Shown piece by piece: positions 42,490-51,905 of a stretch of 64,000 nt of DNA; within the stretch, counting starts at the first letter, position 1; each line of letters opens with the position of its first letter. The stretch comes from UBA1847 sp942492205 (GTDB lineage: Bacteria; Pseudomonadota; Gammaproteobacteria; Steroidobacterales; Woeseiaceae). The position numbers were made by a program, and so were the translations under genes. The DNA lies in contig CALODT010000001.1 in the NCBI GenBank assembly GCA_942492205.1, positions 1,612,001-1,676,000 of the forward strand, in the 5' to 3' direction. The notes under the pieces were generated by a model that made no database searches, was not told the DNA's origin, and saw only the letters and a program-made list of their open reading frames with translations.

Positions 42490-44838
42490 ATGACAGCAGA
42501 TTCCGAAAAGCGGCTTGATACGCTCGGCGACCAGCTTGCCAGCCTTGAGGAACAGGTGGCGGCCTCGGCCGATGACGTTGCTTTGCTGGCCGATGTGCAC
42601 AGCGGCATCGGCAATCTGTTGGCGGCGAACGGTGGCAACGAAGCGGAGATTCGACAGGTCCTGCAGGAGCGCTACGAGGCGGGCGCGTTGCGCAAGGAGA
42701 CCTTCCAGCTGGTCAAGTCGATGCTCGACCGTTTCGTTGACGAAGGAACGATCAGCAGCGCTGCGGTCGCGGATAGCAGTCTGCCGGAGCCCCCGGCGCC
42801 CGAACCGTCAATTCAGGACGAAGCGCAGCAACTCAGTGGTGACGACGAATTCAGTTCGACGACGGTGCTCCCGAACGATATTGCTGTTGCGACCACAGCC
42901 GAAACGCGAGTGCAAATCGGATCGGTGCTTCGTGACCGGTTCCTGCTGCAGGAAAAGGTATCAGGCGGCAGTATGGGCGTCGTCTACAAAGCGCTTGACC
43001 GGCGCCTTGCCGAAGTCGAGGTGGATGAGCCCTGGGTTGCTATCAAGGTGCTGTCGCCGAAACTTGCGATGAATGCCGAGGCGCTGAAGGCGTTGCAGCA
43101 AGAGGCTACCAAGGGGCGCTGCCTGATACACCCGCATATCGTTCGATTTATCGATTTTGACCGGGATGACGATCTTCACTTCCTGGTGATGGAATGGCTT
43201 CAAGGCCGAACGTTGGCGAGTATTCTCGATTCGGCCGATGCAAAGAGTATCGATCATGAGGCGGCCTTTGGAATTGTCAGGCAAGTCGGCAGCGCGCTCG
43301 AATACGCGCATCGCTGCGGTATCGTGCATGCGGACGTAAAGCCCGGCAACATCATGATCATGCCCAACGGCGATGCCAAGTTGTTCGACTTCGGTGTCGC
43401 GCGTGTCCGGCAGAAGCAGGAGCGGGGTGATTTCGATCCCGGTGTCCTTGGGGCGCTCACGCCCGCCTATTCGAGTATGCAGGTACTGACCGGCGAGGAT
43501 CCGGTCGCCTCGGACGACGTGTTCTCGCTGGCCTGTCTTTTGTATCGGCTTGTAGCAGGGCACCGCGTATTCGGCCCTCGCAACGCCGCGGAAGCCTCTC
43601 AGGAAGGGATGAAACCGCAGCGACCGCAAGGCCTGGGCGATAGCCAGTGGAATGCACTGAAAAAGGCATTGTCCTATTCTCGTGTCACGCGCTTTGCGAG
43701 CATCGCGGAGTTTCTGGATGCGCTGCACGACCGGACCGAGGACACACTGAGCCTGGATCCTGCCGAGCGCTATGTGGTCGAAGAGCGCAGCGGATCGGGC
43801 AAATGGATCGTTGCTCTCAGCGTCGTGTTGCTGGCCGCCGCAGGCGGCGCCGTGTATCAGAGCGGCATGCTTGACCCCTGGGTCAATAACCTGCGGGATC
43901 AATTCGCACCCGTTGCACCGGCCATCGACGAGTCACCTGCATTGCCGCCGGAGGAGAAGTTGCCTCTGGTTGAAGCAACGGCGGAAACAGAGGTGGTTAC
44001 GCCCGAAACCGATCAGCCGCAGCTCCAGGAGCCGACGGTCGCGGAACCGGCGGGTGAGCCGCTGGTGGATTTTTCGACGCTGCCGCCTGCGGATCTCGAA
44101 GTGCCGTTCAGCATGGGTAAGGTCAGCAATACGAACTTCAAGCTCAGGCTTCGAGAAGACGATGGCCCGGTGTACGTTGACTTTGTGCGCAGTGGCGGGC
44201 TGAGTCTGCCGCTGGCCCTGAAGCTGGATGAAGTCGGATTCAGCGGCAATCGATCGCCCTGGGCGGCGCAGCAGTACCGATTCTCGAATGACGGCATTGT
44301 CCGGTTCCCCGCCGAACAGGATCGCAGCCGAATCGAATTCACCATGGCCTCTGACCCATTGCGAGAAGCAGATCAGCTATCGACATTGCGCTTGCGCGAG
44401 CTTGATTCTGCGCAAGAGGAGCTTGCGGTCATATACGTGACCCTGGAAGACGATGATCAGCGGGCATTCGAAGCGCAGCTGCCGGCGAATACCATCGCAT
44501 TCGCAGCCAGCCAGGCATCTATTCGTGAGACCGATCCGGCGGTACAGATCGACCTCGTTCGATTTAATCCGGATGACTCGAGTGTCGGTGTCAGTTTCAG
44601 CGTCAGCGACATCACTGCGACAGAGGGCGAGGACTACTTTGCTCCGGGCAACAACGCCATTACTTTCGGTCCGGGTCAGCGCTCGGCACGATTGCTCGTC
44701 CCGCTGGTACAGGATTCACTGGTCGAGGGCGATGAGGCATTCGCGATCGAGTTGACCGTTACAGAGCAACTCGCGGTCCAGGATGTGTACCAGCGCATCG
44801 TCGTCATGATTCGCGACGACGAGCCGCAAAATCCCTGA
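42490..44838 (+). CDS. Receptor-like Ser/Thr protein kinase with extracytoplasmic Calx-beta-like region
   Basis: A 782-residue protein. Residues 1-140 are helical and acidic; the kinase domain (about 148-415) has the glycine loop VSGGSMGVVYKA, Lys186, the catalytic loop HADVKPGN (Asp282, with Ala instead of Arg, so a non-RD kinase) and DFG at 300-302. One membrane helix (438-456) follows, then a Pro/Glu linker. The outer part holds beta-rich segments, of which DITATEGEDYF...VEGDEAFAI is a clear Calx-beta motif. It is likely a sensor phosphorylating cytoplasmic targets. A partner phosphatase is not adjacent. Confidence 0.88.
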   Translation: MTADSEKRLDTLGDQLASLEEQVAASADDVALLADVHSGIGNLLAANGGNEAEIRQVLQERYEAGALRKETFQLVKSMLDRFVDEGTISSAAVADSSLPEPPAPEPSIQDEAQQLSGDDEFSSTTVLPNDIAVATTAETRVQIGSVLRDRFLLQEKVSGGSMGVVYKALDRRLAEVEVDEPWVAIKVLSPKLAMNAEALKALQQEATKGRCLIHPHIVRFIDFDRDDDLHFLVMEWLQGRTLASILDSADAKSIDHEAAFGIVRQVGSALEYAHRCGIVHADVKPGNIMIMPNGDAKLFDFGVARVRQKQERGDFDPGVLGALTPAYSSMQVLTGEDPVASDDVFSLACLLYRLVAGHRVFGPRNAAEASQEGMKPQRPQGLGDSQWNALKKALSYSRVTRFASIAEFLDALHDRTEDTLSLDPAERYVVEERSGSGKWIVALSVVLLAAAGGAVYQSGMLDPWVNNLRDQFAPVAPAIDESPALPPEEKLPLVEATAETEVVTPETDQPQLQEPTVAEPAGEPLVDFSTLPPADLEVPFSMGKVSNTNFKLRLREDDGPVYVDFVRSGGLSLPLALKLDEVGFSGNRSPWAAQQYRFSNDGIVRFPAEQDRSRIEFTMASDPLREADQLSTLRLRELDSAQEELAVIYVTLEDDDQRAFEAQLPANTIAFAASQASIRETDPAVQIDLVRFNPDDSSVGVSFSVSDITATEGEDYFAPGNNAITFGPGQRSARLLVPLVQDSLVEGDEAFAIELTVTEQLAVQDVYQRIVVMIRDDEPQNP

Positions 44839-44905
44839 TTAGCTGCTAGACTTTCGCCCCGACCCAACCGGGCCATCGTGCCCTAAAGCGGAGCATGCCA
44901 GTCAT

Positions 44906-46594
44906 ATGAGCGATAAGGATCTGCGACGTTACTCACGTATCGTCGTCGATGGAGTGGAGCAGGCGCCGAGCCGGGCAATGTTGCGCGCCGTCGGCTTTTC
45001 CGAGGACGACTTCAAGCGCCCTCAGATCGGCATAGCCTCGACGTGGAGCATGGTCACCCCGTGCAACATGCATATCGATGGCCTCGCTGATGAGGCCGCC
45101 AAAGCCGCCAACGCAGCTGGGGGAAAGGGCGTCATCTTCAATACCATCAGCGTCTCTGACGGCATCTCCATGGGCACGCCGGGCATGCGTTATTCCCTGG
45201 TATCGCGCGAGATTATTGCGGACTCCATCGAGGCGGTTGTTGGCGCCGAGGGTTTCGACGGCGTCGTCGCAATCGGTGGCTGTGACAAGAACATGCCGGG
45301 CTGCGTGATGGCAATGGCGCGACTCAACCGACCGGCCGTATTCGTCTATGGCGGTACCATCAAGCCCGGTGCAAAGCGTCGCGACATCGTGTCGGTGTTC
45401 GAGGCAGTCGGAGCGCGGTCTGGCGGATTGATCTCTGACGAAGAGCTGCTGGAAGTAGAGCGAACCGCGATTCCGGGCCCAGGGGCCTGTGGTGGCATGT
45501 ACACGGCCAACACCATGGCATCGGCGATTGAGGCTATGGGCATGAGCCTCGCGAACAGTTCGGCGCAGGAAGCGGTGTCGGAGAACAAGCTGGACGACTG
45601 TCGCCGCGCCGGGCAAGCGGTCCTGCACCTGATCGAGCAGGACATCAAGCCTCGAGACATCATGACGCGTGAAGCGTTCGAGAATGCTATTTCCGTCGTA
45701 ATCGCGCTGGCCGGGTCGACCAACGCCGTATTGCACCTGCTGGCGATGGCGCGTGAGGCCGATGTGCCATTGACCCTGGATGATTTCACGCGAATCGGCG
45801 CTCGGGTTCCGGTACTGGCAGACCTCAAACCGAGTGGCAAGTACCTGATGTCTGAACTCATCGCAATTGGCGGCATACAGCCACTGATGAAACGCATGCT
45901 GGACGCAGGCATGCTGCACGGTGACTGCCTGACGGTGACCGGCAAGACGCTGCAAGAGAATCTTGCCGGCGTCGAGGACTATCCTGAAGGACAGGATATC
46001 GTCCGCGATTTTGATAACCCCATCAAGCCGGACAGTCATCTGTCCATCCTCTACGGTAACGTGGCACCGGAGGGTGCCGTCGCGAAAATAACCGGTAAGG
46101 AAGGGCTGCGTTTCGACGGCACGGCGCGAGTCTTTCACTCCGAGGAAGAAGCGCTGCAGGCGATTCTGGATGACACCATCAAGGCCGGCGACGTGCTGGT
46201 GATTCGGTACGAAGGGCCGAAGGGTGCGCCCGGCATGCGCGAGATGCTGAGTCCAACCGGCGCGATCATGGGCAAGGGGCTGGGCGCCGATGTTGCGCTG
46301 ATTACCGATGGGCGCTTCTCGGGCGGCAGCCACGGTTTCGTCGTCGGCCATGTTTCGCCGGAAGCTGCGGCAGGGGGTCCGATCGGGCTGATCGAGGACG
46401 GCGACAAGATAACCATAGACGCGGCGGCCAGGAAAATTACCGTGGCCGTCACCGATGAGGAGCTCGCGAGCCGCCGCGCGGCTTGGAAGCGCCCGGCTTC
46501 ACCCGTAAAGCGGGGGATACTGGCCAAGTATCGCAACGAAGTGTCCTCGGCATCGGAGGGCGCGGTGACCATACCGCCGCCGTGGGACGAATAG
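44906..46594 (+). CDS. ilvD: Dihydroxy-acid dehydratase
   Basis: A 562-residue Fe-S enzyme making the keto acids for isoleucine and valine. Cluster cysteines are seen in GGCDKNMPGC and PGPGACGGMYTANTM, and the family signature TDGRFSGGSHGFVVGH is near the end. The start MSDKDLRRYSRIV is usual for the proteobacterial short form. It stands alone, without ilvBN or ilvC nearby. Confidence 0.95.
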   Translation: MSDKDLRRYSRIVVDGVEQAPSRAMLRAVGFSEDDFKRPQIGIASTWSMVTPCNMHIDGLADEAAKAANAAGGKGVIFNTISVSDGISMGTPGMRYSLVSREIIADSIEAVVGAEGFDGVVAIGGCDKNMPGCVMAMARLNRPAVFVYGGTIKPGAKRRDIVSVFEAVGARSGGLISDEELLEVERTAIPGPGACGGMYTANTMASAIEAMGMSLANSSAQEAVSENKLDDCRRAGQAVLHLIEQDIKPRDIMTREAFENAISVVIALAGSTNAVLHLLAMAREADVPLTLDDFTRIGARVPVLADLKPSGKYLMSELIAIGGIQPLMKRMLDAGMLHGDCLTVTGKTLQENLAGVEDYPEGQDIVRDFDNPIKPDSHLSILYGNVAPEGAVAKITGKEGLRFDGTARVFHSEEEALQAILDDTIKAGDVLVIRYEGPKGAPGMREMLSPTGAIMGKGLGADVALITDGRFSGGSHGFVVGHVSPEAAAGGPIGLIEDGDKITIDAAARKITVAVTDEELASRRAAWKRPASPVKRGILAKYRNEVSSASEGAVTIPPPWDE

Positions 46595-46686
46595 AGCCGG
46601 CAGGCTTGACGTTTGCCTTAAGGTTCGCTCTACTGCGCTTATGAAGTTTTACGACACCCACGTAAAGTGCCAACGTCTCGACTCGT

Positions 46687-46715
46687 TCGACACGAAAAAA
46701 CACTTAAAATATATG
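46687..46715 (+). promoter_or_regulatory. Putative lysC-lysA promoter
   Basis: TCGACA, a 17-base spacer, TATATG. A start near 46722 would give a leader of about 120 nt containing the terminator at 46786-46820. The upstream 46595-46686 holds only a 39-codon open frame (46641-46760) of doubtful reality. Confidence 0.4.
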
Positions 46716-46785
46716 GCGCGCCAGAGGTGCGTGGGTGCGAGCGGCAACTGTACCGGCTAGTTAATAAAGTTCGGACATTGTCAGC

Positions 46786-46820
46786 AAACCCGCCAGGAGA
46801 TTCCTAGCGGGTTTTTTTTT
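46786..46820 (+). terminator. Strong terminator/attenuator just before lysC-lysA
   Basis: AAACCCGC / GCGGGTTT stem extended by AGGA/TCCT around a GAT loop, followed by nine T. It ends 21 bases before the lysC-lysA ATG and about 190 bp after ilvD. It could terminate ilvD, but its place directly in front of lysC suggests transcription attenuation. The standard lysine riboswitch motifs are not present. Confidence 0.85.
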
Positions 46821-46841
46821 GCTGCGATTACGGGTAAGTGC

Positions 46842-49481
46842 ATGAGTAGGGTTTCGGAAGCCGAATTTGACGGCAGCGCGGCACTGGGCGCTCCGCAGGC
46901 GATAGCGGACTCGCCGTTTGTCGTGATGAAATTCGGTGGTAGCAGCGTATCGACGGCCGAGAACTGGGCCACCATTGCTGACCTGATAAGGCATCGACTG
47001 GCGGACGGCCTCCGTCCTGTGATCGTGCACTCGGCATTGAAGGGCGTTTCGAACGCGTTGGAGCAGATTCTCGAGCATGCCGTCAATGGCAATCCTGCGC
47101 AGGCGCTGGCCGCTATCCGTGAGCAGCATTACGGGCTTGCCGAACAACTGGGAGTCGACGGTCCGGCACTTCTTGGGGACAGCCTGCATCAGCTTGACCA
47201 GCTGGTGGCCGGGGTGCGGCTGGTCCGGGAAGTCAGCGTGCGTGTTCGGGTGCGAGTCATGGCGCTTGGCGAGTTGATGTCGACCCGTCTCGGCGCGGAG
47301 TACCTGCAGCGCTCGGGCATTCCCATCCAGTGGCAAGACGCCCGTGAGTTGCTTCTGAGCAGCACGGCCGGCAAGCGCAACCCGGTGAACGCGTATCTCG
47401 CCGCGACCTGTGAGTTTGCGCCGGACGCAGAGCTTCAGAATCGACTTGCAGCGAGCGGCGATGTGATTCTGACGCAGGGTTTTATCGCCCGTAATGCCGC
47501 CGGAGAAACGGTACTCCTGGGGCGCGGCGGTTCCGATACGTCGGCCGCCTATATTGCGGCGATGCTGTCGGCCCGCCGCCTCGAAATCTGGACCGACGTT
47601 CCGGGCATGTTCACGGCCGACCCGCGTGTGGTCCCGTCGGCGCGACTGCTGGTTGCGTTGCACTACGACGAGGCGCAGGAACTGGCGTCAGCTGGCAGCT
47701 CGGTTCTGCATCCGCGATGTCTCACGCCGTTACGGCAATACAGTATTCCACTATTCGTTCGCAGCACGCCCACGCCGGAGATTGCAGGAACAGTGGTCTC
47801 GGCGGTGACCGAAGAAGTGGAGCCACAGGTCAAGGGCATCTGTATTCGGGATGGCCTGACACTGATCTCAATGAATACGGTTGGCATGTGGCAGGAGGCA
47901 GGCTTCCTGGCGAAGGCGTTTGCCGCTTTTGGCGAACATGGAGTCTCGGTCGACCTTATATCGACGTCGGAAACCAACGTCACCGTCTCAATCGATACCA
48001 GCGACGGTATGTTGCCGGCGGACATCGAGGCTTCGCTTGTCGACGACCTGCAGAAGATCTGCACGGTGCGTGTCATTTCGGGCTGTTCGGCCGTCAGTCT
48101 GGTTGGCCGGAAGATCCGGACAATAATCCCGCGCCTGGCCCCTGCGCTCGAAGTATTTGAAGAAGAACGTATCCACCTGATGTCTCAGGCAGCCAACGAC
48201 CTGAACCTGAGCTTCGTCGTTGACCGGCAACAGGGGCCGCGGCTTGTCAGCAAGCTGCACGCCACCGTCATCCGGAAGAAAGGCACGTCCGGCGTTTTCG
48301 GACCGAGCTGGGAGCGACTGTTCGCGGGCGACGAGCCGGCAGCCCGCGCCGCCGACACCTGGTGGATGCGCAAGAGAGACCAGTTGCTCGAGCTTGCGAC
48401 CGTCGAGACAAACGCCTACGTCTACGACCGGGAAAGCGTCGAAGAGGCGGCGCGTAGCCTGCTGGGACTAAGCAACGTCGATCGCATCCTCTATGCCGTG
48501 AAAGCGAACTTCAACCCGGACTTGTTGCGAGCAATGGCTGCTGTCGGCGTCGACTTCGAGTGCGTCTCGCCCGGGGAAGTCGAGTGGCTCGAGGAGGTAA
48601 TGGACGATTTCGATCTGGCACGCATACTCTTTACGCCCAACTTCGCACCGCGTGAGGAATACGAGTGGGGATTGAACAAAGGTCTGCAGGTGACACTCGA
48701 CAACCTGTATCCCTTGCAGGCGTGGCCCGAGATTTTCAAGGGACGCAAGCTCTTCATCAGGGTAGACCCCGGGCAGGGCCGCGGTCATCATGAGCATGTA
48801 CGGACTGCGGGTGTGCATTCGAAGTTCGGGGTGCCGCGTTTCGAAGTCGAGGAGCTGGTTCGGCTGGTCGATGCGGCGGGTGCAGAGGTGATTGGTATTC
48901 ACGCGCACAGTGGCAGCGGGATTCTCGATCCGGACAACTGGCGCACGGTGGCGGCAGAGCTGGTGCAAATTGCAGAGCATTTTCCGTCCGTCGAATCCAT
49001 CGACCTCGGCGGCGGGCTCGGCGTGCCGGAGAAGCCAGGCGACAAGGCATTCGATCTGCAGCGTCTGGATGAAACGCTCGCAGAAATCCGCGAAGTCTAT
49101 CCACAGTACAAGCTCTGGCTCGAGCCAGGACGTTTCCTGGTTGCCAGGTCCGGCGTACTGCTGACGCACGTAACGCAAATCAAGGGCAAAGGCGAGATGC
49201 AGTATATTGGCGTCGGCACTGGCATGAATTCGCTGATTCGACCGGCGCTATACGGTGCCTATCACGAAATCGTAAATCTAACGCGTGCCGACGAAGCCCC
49301 AAGCGAGACCGTCACGGTAGTCGGACCGATCTGCGAGACCGGCGATCGCCTGGGCAGCGACCGATTGCTGCCGCCGACGGCCGAGGGCGACGTTATCCTG
49401 GTTGCCAATGCCGGCGCCTACGGCTATGTCATGAGTTCGCATTACAATCGGCGCGAGGTCGCCAGGGAGATTGTCATATGA
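46842..49481 (+). CDS. lysC-lysA: Bifunctional aspartate kinase / diaminopimelate decarboxylase
   Basis: An 879-residue fusion carrying the first and last steps of lysine synthesis. Residues about 25-300 are aspartokinase (VVMKFGGSSVST; LGRGGSDTSAAYIAAML), about 310-465 tandem ACT domains for feedback, and about 480-879 a fold-type III PLP decarboxylase (PLP Lys554 in YAVKAN; HAHSGSGI; EPGRFLVARSG; PICETGD). This fusion is typical of xanthomonads and relatives. It overlaps the GST gene by four bases. Confidence 0.96.
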   Translation: MSRVSEAEFDGSAALGAPQAIADSPFVVMKFGGSSVSTAENWATIADLIRHRLADGLRPVIVHSALKGVSNALEQILEHAVNGNPAQALAAIREQHYGLAEQLGVDGPALLGDSLHQLDQLVAGVRLVREVSVRVRVRVMALGELMSTRLGAEYLQRSGIPIQWQDARELLLSSTAGKRNPVNAYLAATCEFAPDAELQNRLAASGDVILTQGFIARNAAGETVLLGRGGSDTSAAYIAAMLSARRLEIWTDVPGMFTADPRVVPSARLLVALHYDEAQELASAGSSVLHPRCLTPLRQYSIPLFVRSTPTPEIAGTVVSAVTEEVEPQVKGICIRDGLTLISMNTVGMWQEAGFLAKAFAAFGEHGVSVDLISTSETNVTVSIDTSDGMLPADIEASLVDDLQKICTVRVISGCSAVSLVGRKIRTIIPRLAPALEVFEEERIHLMSQAANDLNLSFVVDRQQGPRLVSKLHATVIRKKGTSGVFGPSWERLFAGDEPAARAADTWWMRKRDQLLELATVETNAYVYDRESVEEAARSLLGLSNVDRILYAVKANFNPDLLRAMAAVGVDFECVSPGEVEWLEEVMDDFDLARILFTPNFAPREEYEWGLNKGLQVTLDNLYPLQAWPEIFKGRKLFIRVDPGQGRGHHEHVRTAGVHSKFGVPRFEVEELVRLVDAAGAEVIGIHAHSGSGILDPDNWRTVAAELVQIAEHFPSVESIDLGGGLGVPEKPGDKAFDLQRLDETLAEIREVYPQYKLWLEPGRFLVARSGVLLTHVTQIKGKGEMQYIGVGTGMNSLIRPALYGAYHEIVNLTRADEAPSETVTVVGPICETGDRLGSDRLLPPTAEGDVILVANAGAYGYVMSSHYNRREVAREIVI

Positions 49482-50071
49482 AGGTTTTCTGGGCGCCGCA
49501 GACCCGCTCGACGCGCGCACTCTGGATGCTCGAAGAAGCAGGCATCGACTACGACATGCAGCTCATCGACATACGTAGCCCGGACCGCAAGGACAGTGAG
49601 GAATTTCTCGCAGCAAGCCCAATGGGCAAGGTGCCCGCCATCGTCGATGGTGACGCCTTCATGTCCGAGTCAGCGGCCATCTGTATTTACGTCGCTGACC
49701 GCTACGCGCCGGGTTCGCTGGCACCCGCGTCGGACGATCCGCAACGCGGCAAGTACCTGTACTGGACCATGTATACGCCCGCCGTCATCGAACCCGCGAT
49801 GGCCGAGAAGTTTGCGAATATTGAGCCAAGCCGCACTCGCAACGGCTGGGGAGACTTCGATCAGATGATCCGTGTATTCGATGAGGGCCTCGCCAGCAAG
49901 GAGTGGATTCTGGGCGACCAGTTTACGGCTGCAGATGTCATGTTAGGTTCAAGTGCGGTCTTCATGCGCATGTTCGACATGCTGCCGGACAGTGAGAATA
50001 TCGGTGCCTACGCGGATCGCTGCATGGCTCGTCCTGCATTTCAGCGCGCCGCGAAGAGAGAGCCTGTCTAG
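49478..50071 (+). CDS. Glutathione S-transferase family protein
   Basis: A 197-residue protein with an N-terminal thioredoxin-like domain (VFWAPQTRSTRALWMLEEAG; glutathione-binding SESAAICIYVADRY) and an all-helical C-terminal domain. The likely catalytic residue is the Ser in TRST. The substrate is unknown. It is translationally coupled to lysC-lysA by ATGA and convergent with hisE. Confidence 0.88.
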   Translation: MKVFWAPQTRSTRALWMLEEAGIDYDMQLIDIRSPDRKDSEEFLAASPMGKVPAIVDGDAFMSESAAICIYVADRYAPGSLAPASDDPQRGKYLYWTMYTPAVIEPAMAEKFANIEPSRTRNGWGDFDQMIRVFDEGLASKEWILGDQFTAADVMLGSSAVFMRMFDMLPDSENIGAYADRCMARPAFQRAAKREPV

Positions 50072-50103
50072 AACATCGCCAGTCGACTTAGCTCAGTGGC
50101 TGG

Positions 50104-50406
50104 CTATTCTGCCTTTGCGTGTCGCGAATGCAGCCTTGCTGCCACCTCGTTCAGGCTCAAGCTCCTCTCGGCCAGGAGCACCAGGAGGTGGTAAACCAGG
50201 TCGGCCGCCTCGTCGATGATCTCATCGCGATCGCCAGAAACGGCGGCCAGCGCCAGCTCGACGCCTTCTTCGCCGACTTTTTGTGCGATTCGCTGGGTGC
50301 CGGCAGCGGCAAGTTGCGCCGTGTAACTTTGTTCCGTCGGATTCTGCAGCCGGCCGTGGATAATGCGTTCCAGTTCGCTGATAAAACCGAGTTCTGAATT
50401 GGTCAC
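50104..50406 (-). CDS. hisE: Phosphoribosyl-ATP pyrophosphatase
   Basis: A 100-residue all-helical MazG-like enzyme for the second histidine step. The family motif KVGEEGVELALAAVSGD with its metal-binding Glu residues and EAADLVYHLLVLL are clear. Here it is a stand-alone gene at the end of the his operon, nine bases after hisF, and the usual fused or adjacent HisI (cyclohydrolase) is missing. Confidence 0.95.
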   Translation of the reverse strand: MTNSELGFISELERIIHGRLQNPTEQSYTAQLAAAGTQRIAQKVGEEGVELALAAVSGDRDEIIDEAADLVYHLLVLLAERSLSLNEVAARLHSRHAKAE

Positions 50407-50415
50407 GGTGCTTCC

Positions 50416-51183
50416 TTAGTGTCGGATGTCTACCTGACTTTCCAGCAGGTAGTCCTTGAGTTCGGGGATAGGGATCTCGCCGCTGTGAAACACGCTTGCG
50501 GCCAATGCGCCGTCGACTTCCGCCTCGCGAAAAACGTCCCTGAAATGTTCCTTGGCACCGGCACCGCCAGATGCGATTAGCGGCACGCTGCTGCAGGTAC
50601 GAATTGTTGCCAGTTGTGTTGTGTCATAACCCCGGCGTACGCCATCCCGATTCATGCAATTGAGTACCAGCTCCCCGGCGCCACGATCCTGCACTTCGGC
50701 GACCCAGTCCGTTGTGAGGCGCTGCGCAGGTTTGGTCTTGTCCGGATCACCCGTGTACTGGTAGACGAAATAGTTGTTGTGTTCCTCACGGCTGTCGATC
50801 CCGATGACGACGCACTGGGAGCCGAAACGTTTGGCCAGTTCCGTGATCAAGCCTGGACGGGCAAGGGCAGGGGAGTTGATCGAAATCTTGTCTGCGCCCT
50901 TGTTCAGAACGTCCTCGGCATCGGCCACGCTGCGAATTCCGCCGGCAACGCAAAAGGGTATGTCGAGTACACGTGCGACTCGGCTCACCCAGCTGCGATC
51001 GACACTGCGTTCGTCCGGACTGGCAGTGATGTCGTAGAACACGAGCTCGTCGGCGCCCTCGGCACAGTAACGTTCGGCCAACTCGAGAATGTCACCAACC
51101 ACGCGGTGGTTGCGAAACTGCACGCCTTTGACGACGACTCCGTCGCGAACGTCGAGGCACGGAATTATGCGCTTTGCCGGAAT
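50416..51183 (-). CDS. hisF: Imidazole glycerol phosphate synthase subunit HisF (ATT start)
   Basis: The 255-residue cyclase barrel joined with HisH. The catalytic Asp is in RIIPCLDVRDG, with the second in IGIDSREEH. ATG/GTG-based reading would start at GTG 51123 and lose the catalytic Asp. The frame extends upstream through the expected N-terminus, and the only suitable start is ATT at 51183, six bases after a perfect GGAGGT (51195-51190). No ATG, GTG or TTG is in frame upstream within the overlap. It overlaps the end of hisA by 19 bases. Confidence 0.9.
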   Translation of the reverse strand: MPAKRIIPCLDVRDGVVVKGVQFRNHRVVGDILELAERYCAEGADELVFYDITASPDERSVDRSWVSRVARVLDIPFCVAGGIRSVADAEDVLNKGADKISINSPALARPGLITELAKRFGSQCVVIGIDSREEHNNYFVYQYTGDPDKTKPAQRLTTDWVAEVQDRGAGELVLNCMNRDGVRRGYDTTQLATIRTCSSVPLIASGGAGAKEHFRDVFREAEVDGALAASVFHSGEIPIPELKDYLLESQVDIRH

Positions 51184-51905
51184 GACGCCACCTCCCGACT
51201 GCTTATTGCGCCGTCCAGCAACGCGCGGCCCGAGATAGCCGCCGGAATGCCCTTGCTGCGCAGTTCCTTAAGGTCCGCAATATTGCGCACACCACCAGAG
51301 GCCTGCAGCTGCAGATCCGGATAGCGGCGCAGTGTCTCTTCATAGAGCGGCACATTCGGACCCGACATCGCGCCATCACGGCTAACGTCGGTACACAAGA
51401 CATGCCGCAGACCGTGCGCTGCATAGTGATCGATGCACTCCCATAGCGACATCGTCGCATCACGCGTCCAGCCGTGCGTCGTCAGCATGGGCAGGCCGTC
51501 ATCGCCAATCCGAACGTCAAGTGCCAGCACCAGGGCATCAGCGCCGAATTCCTGCAGCCAGTCACCGACGACGCTTGTCGCCGTAATGGCCATGCTACCG
51601 ATAACACATCGCGTCACGCCGCTAGCCAGCCAGTCCGCGACTGTTTCCCGGTCACGAAGCCCGCCGCCCAGCTGCACAGCCAGCCCGGTTTCTGCCGCGA
51701 TCCCGGCGACGATCTCACGGTTTTCTTGCTGGCCCGAGCGAGCACCGTCGAGATCCACCACGTGCAGGTCCTGAACGTCGAGCGCCGAAAACCGACGGGC
51801 CACCGCAAGCGGGTCGTTGCTGTACTCTGTCGTTTGCTCGAAATCGCCTTTGAACAGGCGCACGCACTTGCCGTCTTTGAGATCGATGGCAGGAATGACT
51901 TTCAT
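51165..51905 (-). CDS. hisA: Phosphoribosylformimino-AICAR ribotide isomerase
   Basis: A 246-residue (beta-alpha)8 isomerase for the fourth histidine step. The general base Asp is in AIDLKDGKCVRLFKGDF and the second Asp in CTDVSRDGAMSGPN. It overlaps hisH by four bases and hisF by 19. Confidence 0.96.
   Translation of the reverse strand: MKVIPAIDLKDGKCVRLFKGDFEQTTEYSNDPLAVARRFSALDVQDLHVVDLDGARSGQQENREIVAGIAAETGLAVQLGGGLRDRETVADWLASGVTRCVIGSMAITATSVVGDWLQEFGADALVLALDVRIGDDGLPMLTTHGWTRDATMSLWECIDHYAAHGLRHVLCTDVSRDGAMSGPNVPLYEETLRRYPDLQLQASGGVRNIADLKELRSKGIPAAISGRALLDGAISSREVASFRQSA

Noticed and set aside
46641..46760. 39-codon leader peptide before lysC-lysA
   Set aside because: It has no ribosome site, no run of a regulating amino acid, and starts upstream of the predicted transcription start.
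46595..46841. Lysine riboswitch upstream of lysC-lysA
   Set aside because: CCAGAGGTGCG resembles the L-box start, but only about 60 nt separate it from the terminator and the other conserved L-box segments are absent.
50084..50103. TTAGCTCAGTGGCTGG, like a tRNA D arm, between GST and hisE
   Set aside because: No acceptor stem, anticodon arm or T arm can be built around it.
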